This document shows positions 8,363-16,850 of a stretch of 64,000 nucleotides of DNA, one piece after another; the stretch's first letter is position 1; each line of letters opens with the position of its first letter. Source of the stretch: Actinomycetota bacterium (GTDB lineage Bacteria > Actinomycetota > Acidimicrobiia > Acidimicrobiales > Ilumatobacteraceae). Below the pieces are notes generated by a model. It searched no databases. It was not told the DNA's origin and saw nothing but the letters and a program-made list of their open reading frames with translations. Position numbers and translations under genes: made by a program. The stretch covers positions 31,528 to 95,527 of the forward strand of contig JAPKZX010000023.1 of assembly GCA_026393575.1 (NCBI GenBank). Direction: 5' to 3'.

Positions 8363-9783
8363 CAACACTTTTGCAAGAAGAAGAACGCCTTGGGCAACTT
8401 TTGTTGCAGCTCGCAGATGTCGATGCTGATCTTGTTATTCAACTAGACCCTGAGACGGGTGGTGAGACAACGGTGTGGCCAGTGAACTTCACTACGCCTG
8501 GAAATTCTGTGCAGTGCACAGCCACGTTGTACGAGCGCTTTAACGGCACAGTGGTCTTGCGTATCGATGCAGATGTGCAAACTGTTGTCGATTCTGCCGA
8601 AGTGCGTCGCTGGGTGACTTCGTATACGGGTTGGATGCCATTCGTGCAGGCACGCATCGATCATGTGAATCGTAAGAAAGTGAAAATCATCGCGACGCAT
8701 TCATTTTTGGCAAACGAAGTTACTCGTGCTCAACTCGAACAAACACTTGGCTCTCTCGACTATGTCGCGGCCAAGTGGGGAGTTGCTTTGCTGGAGTTAG
8801 AGCAGGCTCGTGAGTCCGCCGAAAATGACACGGCGCAAGAAGAAGCAGATGATGAAGATCCTTTTGCAGTTGACACATCAAAGAATGAGTCTTCGACTCC
8901 TGTAGTTGCTCCGTCAGTTGCTGGGCTCGAAGAGGCATTGAAGAACATCGATGATTTGGTTGGGCTCGGGCCTGTGAAACGTCTGGTGCATCAGTTTGTC
9001 GCTGTGCAACGTGCCCAGTTGGTGCGTAAAGGCGCCGGTTTCAAAGTGTTAACGCCTTCGCCACACTTGGTTTTCAAAGGTAACCCCGGTACGGGCAAGA
9101 CAACTGTGGCACGCCACGTTGGACGTTTGTATCGCGAGCTGGGTCTTTTGTCGCGTGGTCACCTTGTAGAGGTTGATCGTTCGGGTTTGGTTGGCGGTTA
9201 TGTCGGGCAAACCGCACTCAAGACCAAAGAAGTTCTTGATTCTGCCAAAGGTGGCGTTTTGTTTATCGACGAGGCATATGCGCTGAATCGTCCACACGCA
9301 AACGACTACGGACATGAGGTGATGGAAACAGTTCTCACGTACATGGAGAACAACCGCGGCGACTTAGTCGTAGTTGTCGCTGGGTATCCGGCCGAAATGG
9401 ACGATTTCTTGAAGATGAATCCGGGCATTGCTAGTCGTTTTGACTACACACTTGATTTTCCTGATTTCTCAGATGACGAACTTGTGCAGATCTTTAAGGA
9501 GATGGCCGCCGAACATGACTACACGCTGGATGAACTTGCAGTTGACGCTCTGAAAGTGGTGTTGTCGTCATGGGGACGTGAAGAGGGGTTCGGTAATGCG
9601 CGTGATATCCGCCGTTTGTTCCATGGTGTGGTTGCAGCCCATAGTGAATGGGTCGTCGAGTCTGAATTGAAAAGTGGTGCAGAACTCTCGCGTATCCAGT
9701 CCGTGCATGTCCCGCTTGGGGAGGCCTTGGCGGCGTTAGGCGAGATGGAACAGATCAAGAATCTTGGGCCTGGTTACCTCTAA
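8359..9783 (+). CDS. CbxX/CfqX (SpoVK-like) AAA ATPase with about 190-residue N-terminal domain
   Basis: Walker A GNPGTGKTTVARHVG, Walker B GGVLFIDEAYAL; GTGA overlap with the upstream stop and AAGGAG SD. Confidence 0.88.
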   Translation: MTTLLQEEERLGQLLLQLADVDADLVIQLDPETGGETTVWPVNFTTPGNSVQCTATLYERFNGTVVLRIDADVQTVVDSAEVRRWVTSYTGWMPFVQARIDHVNRKKVKIIATHSFLANEVTRAQLEQTLGSLDYVAAKWGVALLELEQARESAENDTAQEEADDEDPFAVDTSKNESSTPVVAPSVAGLEEALKNIDDLVGLGPVKRLVHQFVAVQRAQLVRKGAGFKVLTPSPHLVFKGNPGTGKTTVARHVGRLYRELGLLSRGHLVEVDRSGLVGGYVGQTALKTKEVLDSAKGGVLFIDEAYALNRPHANDYGHEVMETVLTYMENNRGDLVVVVAGYPAEMDDFLKMNPGIASRFDYTLDFPDFSDDELVQIFKEMAAEHDYTLDELAVDALKVVLSSWGREEGFGNARDIRRLFHGVVAAHSEWVVESELKSGAELSRIQSVHVPLGEALAALGEMEQIKNLGPGYL

Positions 9784-9842
9784 CAATCCGTGGTGTTGAG
9801 CCACTGATCCAGAGGCGGTTCATGCTGAATTAGTCTGCGGGT

Positions 9843-11213
9843 ATGAGCATCATCGACTCTTCATCCGATATGGCATCTCGACCTTGGCACCTGCAGGGCA
9901 ATTGGGAGCCAATGCAGCAAGAAATTCATAGCACCGATTTACGGGTCATCGGTCAGATTCCTCGCGAACTCGACGGTGTTTATGTTCGAACTGGTCCAAA
10001 CCCTGCATCTGGATCTTCTCCGCATTGGTTTTATGGTGACGGCATGTTGCACGGTGTGCGTTTGCGAGACGGCCGTGCCGAGTGGTATCGAAATCGTTAC
10101 ATAGAGACGCCAAGTGTTGCCAAGGTTCGCGGAACCGCATACGAACGCGGACCCGAGTTGGGGCGGGGAACAGGTAACACGCACGTGGTTCCACACAACG
10201 GTTCACTCCTCGCTTTAGAAGAGGGTCATTGGCCGTGGAAGATCAATAGTTCGCTTGAAACAATGGGTTATGAAAACTATGGCGGTGCTCTCACGTGTTC
10301 CATGACTGCTCACCCAAAGGTGTGTCCAGATACTGGCGAGTTATTGGCGTTCAGTTATTTTTCTTTTGAACCGCCATATGTTCACTACATCCGTATTGGA
10401 GCCGACGGAGAGCTGAAGCAGTTAGATCCCATTGATGTTCCAAACATGGTGATGATGCATGACTTCAATGTCACGCGTAACAACATCGTGTTCATGGACT
10501 TGCCTGTTCTGTTCGATCTTGGACAACTGTCAACAGGATTTCCTTTTAAGTTTGATCGCAATGCCGGAGCACGGTTATGCGTGCTGTCACGCAATGGGCG
10601 AGGCTCCGATACACGTTGGTTCGACATTGATCCGTGTTACGTGTTCCACCCTGTTAACGCATATGACGACGGTGACAACATCGTGCTCCACGTCTCTCGT
10701 CAGAACGAAGCATTCGGTTCAAGTTCCGATGACTACGCAGAAGTGGGACGTTTGTATCGATGGACCATCAATCCGGTGACAGGGAAAGTGTCAGAGGAAA
10801 TGGTGGATGAGCGTCCCGGAGATTTTGGTCGCGTGAACGATGCGTATGTTGGAAAGAAAGCTCAATACGCATACCTAATGTCGCTTGCTGGTGAAGGAGA
10901 TTCCGAAGAACCGGTGTATGGCTCGTCATTGTGGAAGTACGACCTTCACACAGGTGAGTGTTGGGAGCATCATCTCGGACCAACTACACGTGGCGGTGAA
11001 CCAGTTTTTGCTGCTCGCGAGAATTCATCTGCCGAAGACGATGGCTACGTAATGACAATTGTGCACGACACGCAATCCGGTGTCTCACGGCTTGTGATTA
11101 TTGATGCACAGGATTTTTCTTCTGCACCCATCGCAGAGGTGTATTTGCCTCAGCGAGTCCCATATGGGGCCCATGGCAACTGGGTGCCCAATGGCGTCAT
11201 CGTCATGCAATAG
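9843..11213 (+). CDS. Carotenoid oxygenase (RPE65/CCD family)
   Basis: GVYVRTGPNPASGSSPHWFYGDGMLHGVRLRDGRAEWYRNRYIET, MTAHPKVCPDTGELLAFSY, MMHDFNVTRNNIVFMDLP. Confidence 0.93.
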   Translation: MSIIDSSSDMASRPWHLQGNWEPMQQEIHSTDLRVIGQIPRELDGVYVRTGPNPASGSSPHWFYGDGMLHGVRLRDGRAEWYRNRYIETPSVAKVRGTAYERGPELGRGTGNTHVVPHNGSLLALEEGHWPWKINSSLETMGYENYGGALTCSMTAHPKVCPDTGELLAFSYFSFEPPYVHYIRIGADGELKQLDPIDVPNMVMMHDFNVTRNNIVFMDLPVLFDLGQLSTGFPFKFDRNAGARLCVLSRNGRGSDTRWFDIDPCYVFHPVNAYDDGDNIVLHVSRQNEAFGSSSDDYAEVGRLYRWTINPVTGKVSEEMVDERPGDFGRVNDAYVGKKAQYAYLMSLAGEGDSEEPVYGSSLWKYDLHTGECWEHHLGPTTRGGEPVFAARENSSAEDDGYVMTIVHDTQSGVSRLVIIDAQDFSSAPIAEVYLPQRVPYGAHGNWVPNGVIVMQ

Positions 11214-11249
11214 CCCACGAGGAAAATCCAGCACGACTACTATGTAGAA

Positions 11250-12980
11250 GTGTTCTCCCGAATCGCGACCGTGATCGCTGATGGCCCCAAGGTAGAGGCA
11301 CGGCGACTGCAAGCACTGATTTCGGTGGTGGCAGCTGTAGCTGTCGGAGTATTCATGCTCACGATCGTTTGGCGGATGAAGGGCCCAACTGTTCATCCAG
11401 ACGAGTTCGGTTTCTTGTTGAATGGGCAGATTTTTCTTGGTCATCACGAAGCTGTCGTGCCAACGGGAAGTTTCTATCCGGTGGGGTATGGGGTAGTCAC
11501 CGCAATAGGTTCTGCAGTGCTGGGTGGCATTAGTGGTGGTTACAGATTCGCTCTCTTTTTTAACTTTGTTTGTGCCGTAGGTGTAGCCGGTGTTATTTAT
11601 GTTCTTGCACGTCGCGTCTTTCAGTTGCCTACCTATGTTGCGGTAATCGGTGCGTGTTTGGTGTACGTGGCGCCAGGGACTGTCGTTAGCTCGGCTTATG
11701 CATGGCCAGAGACTGCAGCACGTTTGATGGCCCTGGTGTGGGTGTTGTTGCTTGCTCGTGTTGCCGAATCAATGAATGTTCGCCTCATGATGGCAATCGG
11801 AGTTCTTGTTGGAATCTTGCCCGTGTTGCATGGCCGATTCACTTTGTTTATTCCCATCACGTTCTTGCTCTTCGGCTGGTGGTTTCTCACGAAGCAGTGC
11901 TCACGAGTGGTTCTATGTATTAGCGGTGCTCTCGTCTTTATTGCCTACTTTGTTTCGTACAGTCTCAATACATTTGTCAAGACACTCGTATACACCACCT
12001 CGTATGACCAAGAGAATCGATTGTTATTGCGACTGCTCAAGCCCGAGTTATGGACGGCATTAGTTCGCACCACGGCTGGTCAAACCTGGTACTTACTGGC
12101 AACATCTGCTGGTTTGGTTGGTATCGCACTCATGTTTATGGTCGCAAATATTTTTGCTCCTTCAACGCAGAAAAAGTCTCGAGACCCACAGACCATTGCC
12201 ATGATTGCAATCTTGCTTGGCACGATTTCCATTCTCTTCACCGGTGGATTGCAGTTGCTCTACGGACGTCGTGCTGATCATCTGATTTATGGCCGTTACG
12301 TGGAAGTGATGGTTCCTGCGCTTTGGTTGGTGGGGATTGTGGCACTGTATAAGGCTCATCGTTTTGTCTTGCGAGTGTGGCCTGTATCTGTGGCGGCATT
12401 CATCGGCATCTGTTTTGCTTATCAAATCATTGATGGGTTGGACCGCGTGAAAGATGGCTATCAACGCAACACTTTGGTGTTTCCCAATACCGTCGGTGTT
12501 GATGCGATGAGCAAACTGGTATCGCCTGGTTTTGTCTCGTTCACGATTGCTTTTTCTCTTGTCTCTGCGGTTCTGTATGTGGTGTATGTGAAGCGAGCAT
12601 CTTGGGCTCTTGCCCTGTTGGCACTGTTGCTCGCTGCAGGCTCAATTACTTCTGCGCAAGATTCTCTGTTGCCGCGCGGTGATTATCTGGAGGCAGCTGG
12701 GTCATCGCGTGCAGTTGCATTGATGCCTGGCGTTGAAGAGATCGGTTTCGATAAGGGTATTTCTAACGATGCGTTGTACTACTTCCTACGATACAAATTG
12801 CACCCTGTTCGCTTGACTTATTTTGATGCCTCAACACCTGATGCTGTGATTGACGCCTCTTATGCATGTATTTACGGATGGCGTGAGAGGCCTCCAATTG
12901 AAGGATCCTGGGAGATCGTCGCTGAAGAGCCGGGGTTCCAGCGAGTATTGTTTAGACGAGTGGGTTCAACTCACTGTTGA
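11250..12980 (+). CDS. Polytopic membrane protein, possible GT-C-like glycosyltransferase; paralogue of 1408..3108
   Basis: GPTVHPDEFGFLLNGQIFLGHHEAVVPTGSFYPVGYGVVTA and C-terminal IEGSWEIVAEEPGFQRVLFRRVGSTHC match the 1408 protein; many hydrophobic helices. Confidence 0.75.
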   Translation: MFSRIATVIADGPKVEARRLQALISVVAAVAVGVFMLTIVWRMKGPTVHPDEFGFLLNGQIFLGHHEAVVPTGSFYPVGYGVVTAIGSAVLGGISGGYRFALFFNFVCAVGVAGVIYVLARRVFQLPTYVAVIGACLVYVAPGTVVSSAYAWPETAARLMALVWVLLLARVAESMNVRLMMAIGVLVGILPVLHGRFTLFIPITFLLFGWWFLTKQCSRVVLCISGALVFIAYFVSYSLNTFVKTLVYTTSYDQENRLLLRLLKPELWTALVRTTAGQTWYLLATSAGLVGIALMFMVANIFAPSTQKKSRDPQTIAMIAILLGTISILFTGGLQLLYGRRADHLIYGRYVEVMVPALWLVGIVALYKAHRFVLRVWPVSVAAFIGICFAYQIIDGLDRVKDGYQRNTLVFPNTVGVDAMSKLVSPGFVSFTIAFSLVSAVLYVVYVKRASWALALLALLLAAGSITSAQDSLLPRGDYLEAAGSSRAVALMPGVEEIGFDKGISNDALYYFLRYKLHPVRLTYFDASTPDAVIDASYACIYGWRERPPIEGSWEIVAEEPGFQRVLFRRVGSTHC

Positions 12981-13005
12981 ACCTTTTGAACACCTAGGAA
13001 TAAGA

Positions 13006-13905
13006 ATGACAAGCGAGTCTGAATATGACATCAGTGTGGTGTTGCCCATCTTCAATGAGAAAGGGCATCTAAAAACTGAGATCGAGCGAATTCGAGTCGC
13101 GCTTGATGCGTCGAAGTATTCCTACGAGTTGATTGTCGTGGACGATGGATCCAATGATGGGTCTGAGCAAGAGCTTGCTGCAATTCCCAACATTCGTTTG
13201 ATCACTCACCGGGTGAATCAGGGAAGTGGTGCTGCACGGCGCACAGGTACAACAGCGGCGCGTGGCAGGGTCGTGGTGTGGACCGACGTTGATATGACGT
13301 ACCCAAATGATCTCATCCCAGAGTTAGTTGACTCGATGGAAGGCTTCGATCACATTGTTGGTTGGCGTCAAACCGAAGAGGGAACCCACAAGATTTTGCG
13401 TACCCCTGCCAAGTGGCTGATCCGCAAATTGGCCAGCTACTTGTCGGAAACTGATATCAAAGATCTCAACTCTGGGCTTCGGGCATTCCGTCGTGATGTG
13501 GCCATGCAATATGTGCATCACCTTCCCAAAGGTTTCTCCTGTGTCACAACACTTACGATGTCGTTCCTCGGTAATGGTTATTCAGTTGGGTTTTTCCCCA
13601 TTGAGTATTTCCCTCGCGCGGGACGTTCCAAGTTTCATTGGCTAAGCGATACTCGCCGTTATGTACTGCAAGTAGTGCGCATGACCCTTTCATATAATCC
13701 GCTTAAGGTGTTCTTGCCTTTGGGCTTATTGCTTCTTGGTGTTGGCACTGTAAAACTTGGTATCGACTGGGCTGGTCGCGATTTCAAACTTGCCGCCAAT
13801 ACGTTGCTGTTGTTCTTTGCCTCCCTTCAGGTGATCACTGTTGGTTTGTTGGCAGATCTTGTAGTACGCGCAACAAAGAGCCCTGTTTCTATTCCACCCG
13901 TGTGA
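13006..13905 (+). CDS. Glycosyltransferase family 2 (dolichyl-phosphate mannosyltransferase-like)
   Basis: DISVVLPIFNEKGHLKTEIERI, ELIVVDDGSNDGS, VVWTDVDMTYPND; two C-terminal hydrophobic helices. Confidence 0.9.
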   Translation: MTSESEYDISVVLPIFNEKGHLKTEIERIRVALDASKYSYELIVVDDGSNDGSEQELAAIPNIRLITHRVNQGSGAARRTGTTAARGRVVVWTDVDMTYPNDLIPELVDSMEGFDHIVGWRQTEEGTHKILRTPAKWLIRKLASYLSETDIKDLNSGLRAFRRDVAMQYVHHLPKGFSCVTTLTMSFLGNGYSVGFFPIEYFPRAGRSKFHWLSDTRRYVLQVVRMTLSYNPLKVFLPLGLLLLGVGTVKLGIDWAGRDFKLAANTLLLFFASLQVITVGLLADLVVRATKSPVSIPPV

Positions 13906-13915
13906 TTTTGTAGCC

Positions 13916-15145
13916 ATGTCTGCAAAGAAATTTGTCATTGTTGGTGCCGCATTGTCGGCTAACAAGGGTGCTGCCGCTATGGCGGAGTCTGTAGTTGAGC
14001 ATCTACACGAGTACGTGGGGCCGGCTCAATTCACGCTTCTGACCACTTATCCCAAAGACGACGTGAGTAAGACCCGAGATATGCAAGATGTGAATGTGCT
14101 CGGTCTCGAGCCATTACGCCTTGCCTGCGTGGAATTTCCACTTGCATTGCTTGGGGCTATCTCGCGTGCGCTTCGTATCCCTCGTGCATGGATTCGTTCA
14201 CGTGGTTGTAGGGCCATTCTTGATTCTGATTGCGTCATTGATGTTGCTGGCATTTCATTTGTCGATGGTCGTGGTATTCCAATCACGGTGTACAACGCAT
14301 TAATGACTGCAGTTCCGCTTCTGCTGGGAACGCCCACAGTGAAGGCTGCGCAGGCCATGGGGCCATTTCGTACACAGCCAAATAAAACTCTTGCGAAATT
14401 GATTTTGCCGCATCTTGCAGCAATTTGTGCCAGGGGTGCAGGAACCCGTAAACATCTCGACGAATTGCGATTGAAGAATGTGCATGACGTGGCTGATTTG
14501 GCATTCACGTTGCCCACTGCCAACGCACTTCCTGCTTCTATTGAAGAAAGAATTGCTCATTGTAGAAATCAATACGTTTTGGTTATGCCTAGTTCTGTGG
14601 TCAAGGGGCTGTATGAAAAGCAGGGCGGCGACTACGTGAACGCGATGGTGAAACTGATTGAAGAGATTCGCGGCTCGACTGGGCGCTCTGTTGTGGTAGC
14701 GCCACATTCACTACGCGTTGGCAAACCAGAAGGCCGTATGAATGATGGCCCTGTGTGTGATGAAATCATTTCCCGTCTAAAAGGCGATCCCGAGGTGATT
14801 GGCATTAGTGAAGACTTGTATTCGGCTGAGTTGCGGCGACTTGTTGCCGATTCACGCGTGCTGGTTACATCTCGTTTCCACGCAATGATCTCCGGCCTCG
14901 CGACTGCGACACCAACGATTGTGCTTGGTTGGAGCCATAAATATCGCGAGGTGCTCGACTTATTCGATGCAACTGAATACGGATTAGATGCAATGGCTCT
15001 GTCTGACACGTCACGTGTGGTTGACATGGTTAACGATGCGCTAGATCGTCATGATGATCTGGAGAAGCAGTTGAAGGCGGCGCTTCCTTCGGTGATTAAT
15101 CAGTCGGAAGAGAATTTCCGCATCATTGCGTCGGTGCTTCGCTAA
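13916..15145 (+). CDS. Polysaccharide pyruvyl transferase family protein
   Basis: IVGAALSANKGAAAMAESVVEHL; VLVTSRFHAMISGLATATPTIVLGWSHKYREVL. Confidence 0.85.
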   Translation: MSAKKFVIVGAALSANKGAAAMAESVVEHLHEYVGPAQFTLLTTYPKDDVSKTRDMQDVNVLGLEPLRLACVEFPLALLGAISRALRIPRAWIRSRGCRAILDSDCVIDVAGISFVDGRGIPITVYNALMTAVPLLLGTPTVKAAQAMGPFRTQPNKTLAKLILPHLAAICARGAGTRKHLDELRLKNVHDVADLAFTLPTANALPASIEERIAHCRNQYVLVMPSSVVKGLYEKQGGDYVNAMVKLIEEIRGSTGRSVVVAPHSLRVGKPEGRMNDGPVCDEIISRLKGDPEVIGISEDLYSAELRRLVADSRVLVTSRFHAMISGLATATPTIVLGWSHKYREVLDLFDATEYGLDAMALSDTSRVVDMVNDALDRHDDLEKQLKAALPSVINQSEENFRIIASVLR

Positions 15146-16064
15146 CTGTTGGCTTTAACTTTCTGGCAATCACGTTGAAGATAAGTGCGCCGAGAAAATC
15201 CACGCTTACAAAAATCATTCGGCTAGCAACTGCTAACGAAAGCGCAGTTGATGTGCCAATGGATGCCGACAAGAGTCCGGTGAAGATCGATTCGCGCACG
15301 CCGAGACCGCCGGGTGCTCCAATGACGAGAAAGCCGATCAGCCACGACAACGAGCTCACAAAGAACATATGAAGAACTCCAACCTCTGCGCCAAAGGCAT
15401 GTGCAGTGATTGTTGTTGAGAGTGAAATCATGATCCATGCGGGCACTTGAACGATGGTTAAGGCAAGCATGTCTTTTGGGGCAGTGAGTTCGTTGGTGCC
15501 TGAGGTGACTTTGCGTAATAAACCCATGAGGCGCTGTCGCAGTGGTGCGATTGCGTACACAGATAGTCCGAATACAAGGGCCAGTAGAAGTGCTGCGCCA
15601 ATAATGGGTCGTTCCCACGACAACAGAGACCCAAGTGCAGCACAGAGTGCAGCTGCGCTGTAGGTGGTGAACATTGAGAGGCCAGTGACCGAGTATGCAT
15701 CTGCACGTGGGACACCTCCGCGAACGGCCATCTCTGCGCGGCCAACTACCGCCCAAACCCCACCAGGCACATACTTTCCCAATTGGCCCGTGTAGTACCA
15801 AGACACCAATTGCGCGCGCGGCACTTTGTATCCACGTCGTAGAAGTAGGCGACCCCACATCCAGCCGAGGTAACTCATTGACATGAACGCAAAGAACACG
15901 GCCCCAACTAGAGATGACCATGTGAGTTGAGAGAAGGAATCTTTCATCTCGTCTCTGTGTGTCCACATGGTGCGAAGCAGGAATGCCATTCCAGCAAGAC
16001 CGATAATCAGTCCGATAGAAGAAACTAATGCTCGTATAGAGAATGGCTTCATAGTTTTACGCAC
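15123..16064 (-). CDS. Lysylphosphatidylglycerol synthase TM region/UPF0104-like integral membrane protein
   Basis: Polytopic; WYYTGQLGKYVPGGVWAVVGRAEMA and GFLVIGAPGGLGVRESIFTGLL motifs. Confidence 0.8.
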   Translation of the reverse strand: MRKTMKPFSIRALVSSIGLIIGLAGMAFLLRTMWTHRDEMKDSFSQLTWSSLVGAVFFAFMSMSYLGWMWGRLLLRRGYKVPRAQLVSWYYTGQLGKYVPGGVWAVVGRAEMAVRGGVPRADAYSVTGLSMFTTYSAAALCAALGSLLSWERPIIGAALLLALVFGLSVYAIAPLRQRLMGLLRKVTSGTNELTAPKDMLALTIVQVPAWIMISLSTTITAHAFGAEVGVLHMFFVSSLSWLIGFLVIGAPGGLGVRESIFTGLLSASIGTSTALSLAVASRMIFVSVDFLGALIFNVIARKLKPTVSEAPTQ

Positions 16065-16085
16065 GTATAGATAGTACGAGATGAA

Positions 16086-16850
16086 CTAACGGCGGTCTTG
16101 CAGAAACGGATACTTTGTCCGAACATCTGAGACGAAAGCGGGTTCTATGTCTGCATAGAGAATGCATGCTTCAGACTGGCCCTGCGCAAGCACTGTCCCG
16201 AGTGGATCAATGACGAGACTGTCGCCTGAATAGTTGAGGCCGCCCCCGTCTCCCACGCGATTGCAGCCCACGACATATGCCTGGTTCTCGATCGCGCGAG
16301 CACGCAAGAGGGCCATCCAGTGTTCGCGACGAGCAGTTGGCCAGTTTGCAGGTACTAGGTAGATGTCTGTGTTGTGTGCGCACGCCCAGAATTCATCGGC
16401 GAATCGAAGGTCGTAACACACGAACAATGATGTGCGAAGTCCGTCGATATCGATAGTGACATGTTCTTGTCCGGCGCGAAAATGTTTGTCTTCGCCCCCA
16501 TAGGTGAAGGGGTGGATTTTTGAATAACGATGCTCTGAGCCATCGGGCGAAGTAATGACGAAGGTGTTGAAGGGGCGAGGATCGTCCGGTGCAACCTCGG
16601 GACAACTGCCACCGATATACACGTTCAACTCTTGGGCCATCGTTGACAAAAATGCGCTACTTGGTCCACCGATGGGCTCTCCAGTGTCGTCACGGTCGAC
16701 AACGAATCCGGTGGAGAACATTTCGGGGAGAACAATCAGACGTGCTCCGTTGTGCGCCGCTTCATTGATGAGTGGTCGAAGGGCATTGAAGTTGGCTTGT
16801 CTGTCTACCCAGGCGATGTCGTACTGAATAACTGCGATTTTCATTTCCAA
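16086..16850 (-). CDS. Carbon-nitrogen hydrolase, omega-amidase-like
   Basis: LIVLPEMFSTGF (Glu), YSKIHPFTYGGE (Lys), SLFVCYDLRFADEFW (Cys) triad contexts. Confidence 0.9.
   Translation of the reverse strand: MEMKIAVIQYDIAWVDRQANFNALRPLINEAAHNGARLIVLPEMFSTGFVVDRDDTGEPIGGPSSAFLSTMAQELNVYIGGSCPEVAPDDPRPFNTFVITSPDGSEHRYSKIHPFTYGGEDKHFRAGQEHVTIDIDGLRTSLFVCYDLRFADEFWACAHNTDIYLVPANWPTARREHWMALLRARAIENQAYVVGCNRVGDGGGLNYSGDSLVIDPLGTVLAQGQSEACILYADIEPAFVSDVRTKYPFLQDRR

Noticed and set aside
5221-9783. Calling the 5.2-9.8 kb island a DarTG-like toxin-antitoxin system
   Set aside because: No ADP-ribosyltransferase/toxin gene and no macrodomain is visible in the window; only eraser, sensor and ATPase parts are supported.
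8359-9783. Rubisco activase CbbX
   Set aside because: No Rubisco or Calvin-cycle genes nearby; the CbxX/SpoVK fold alone does not support that function.
15223-15966. 247-aa ORF antisense to the LPG-synthase-like gene, in a different frame
   Set aside because: Overlaps a convincing membrane protein on the same strand in another frame; composition rich in R/H/W/C, typical of a shadow ORF.
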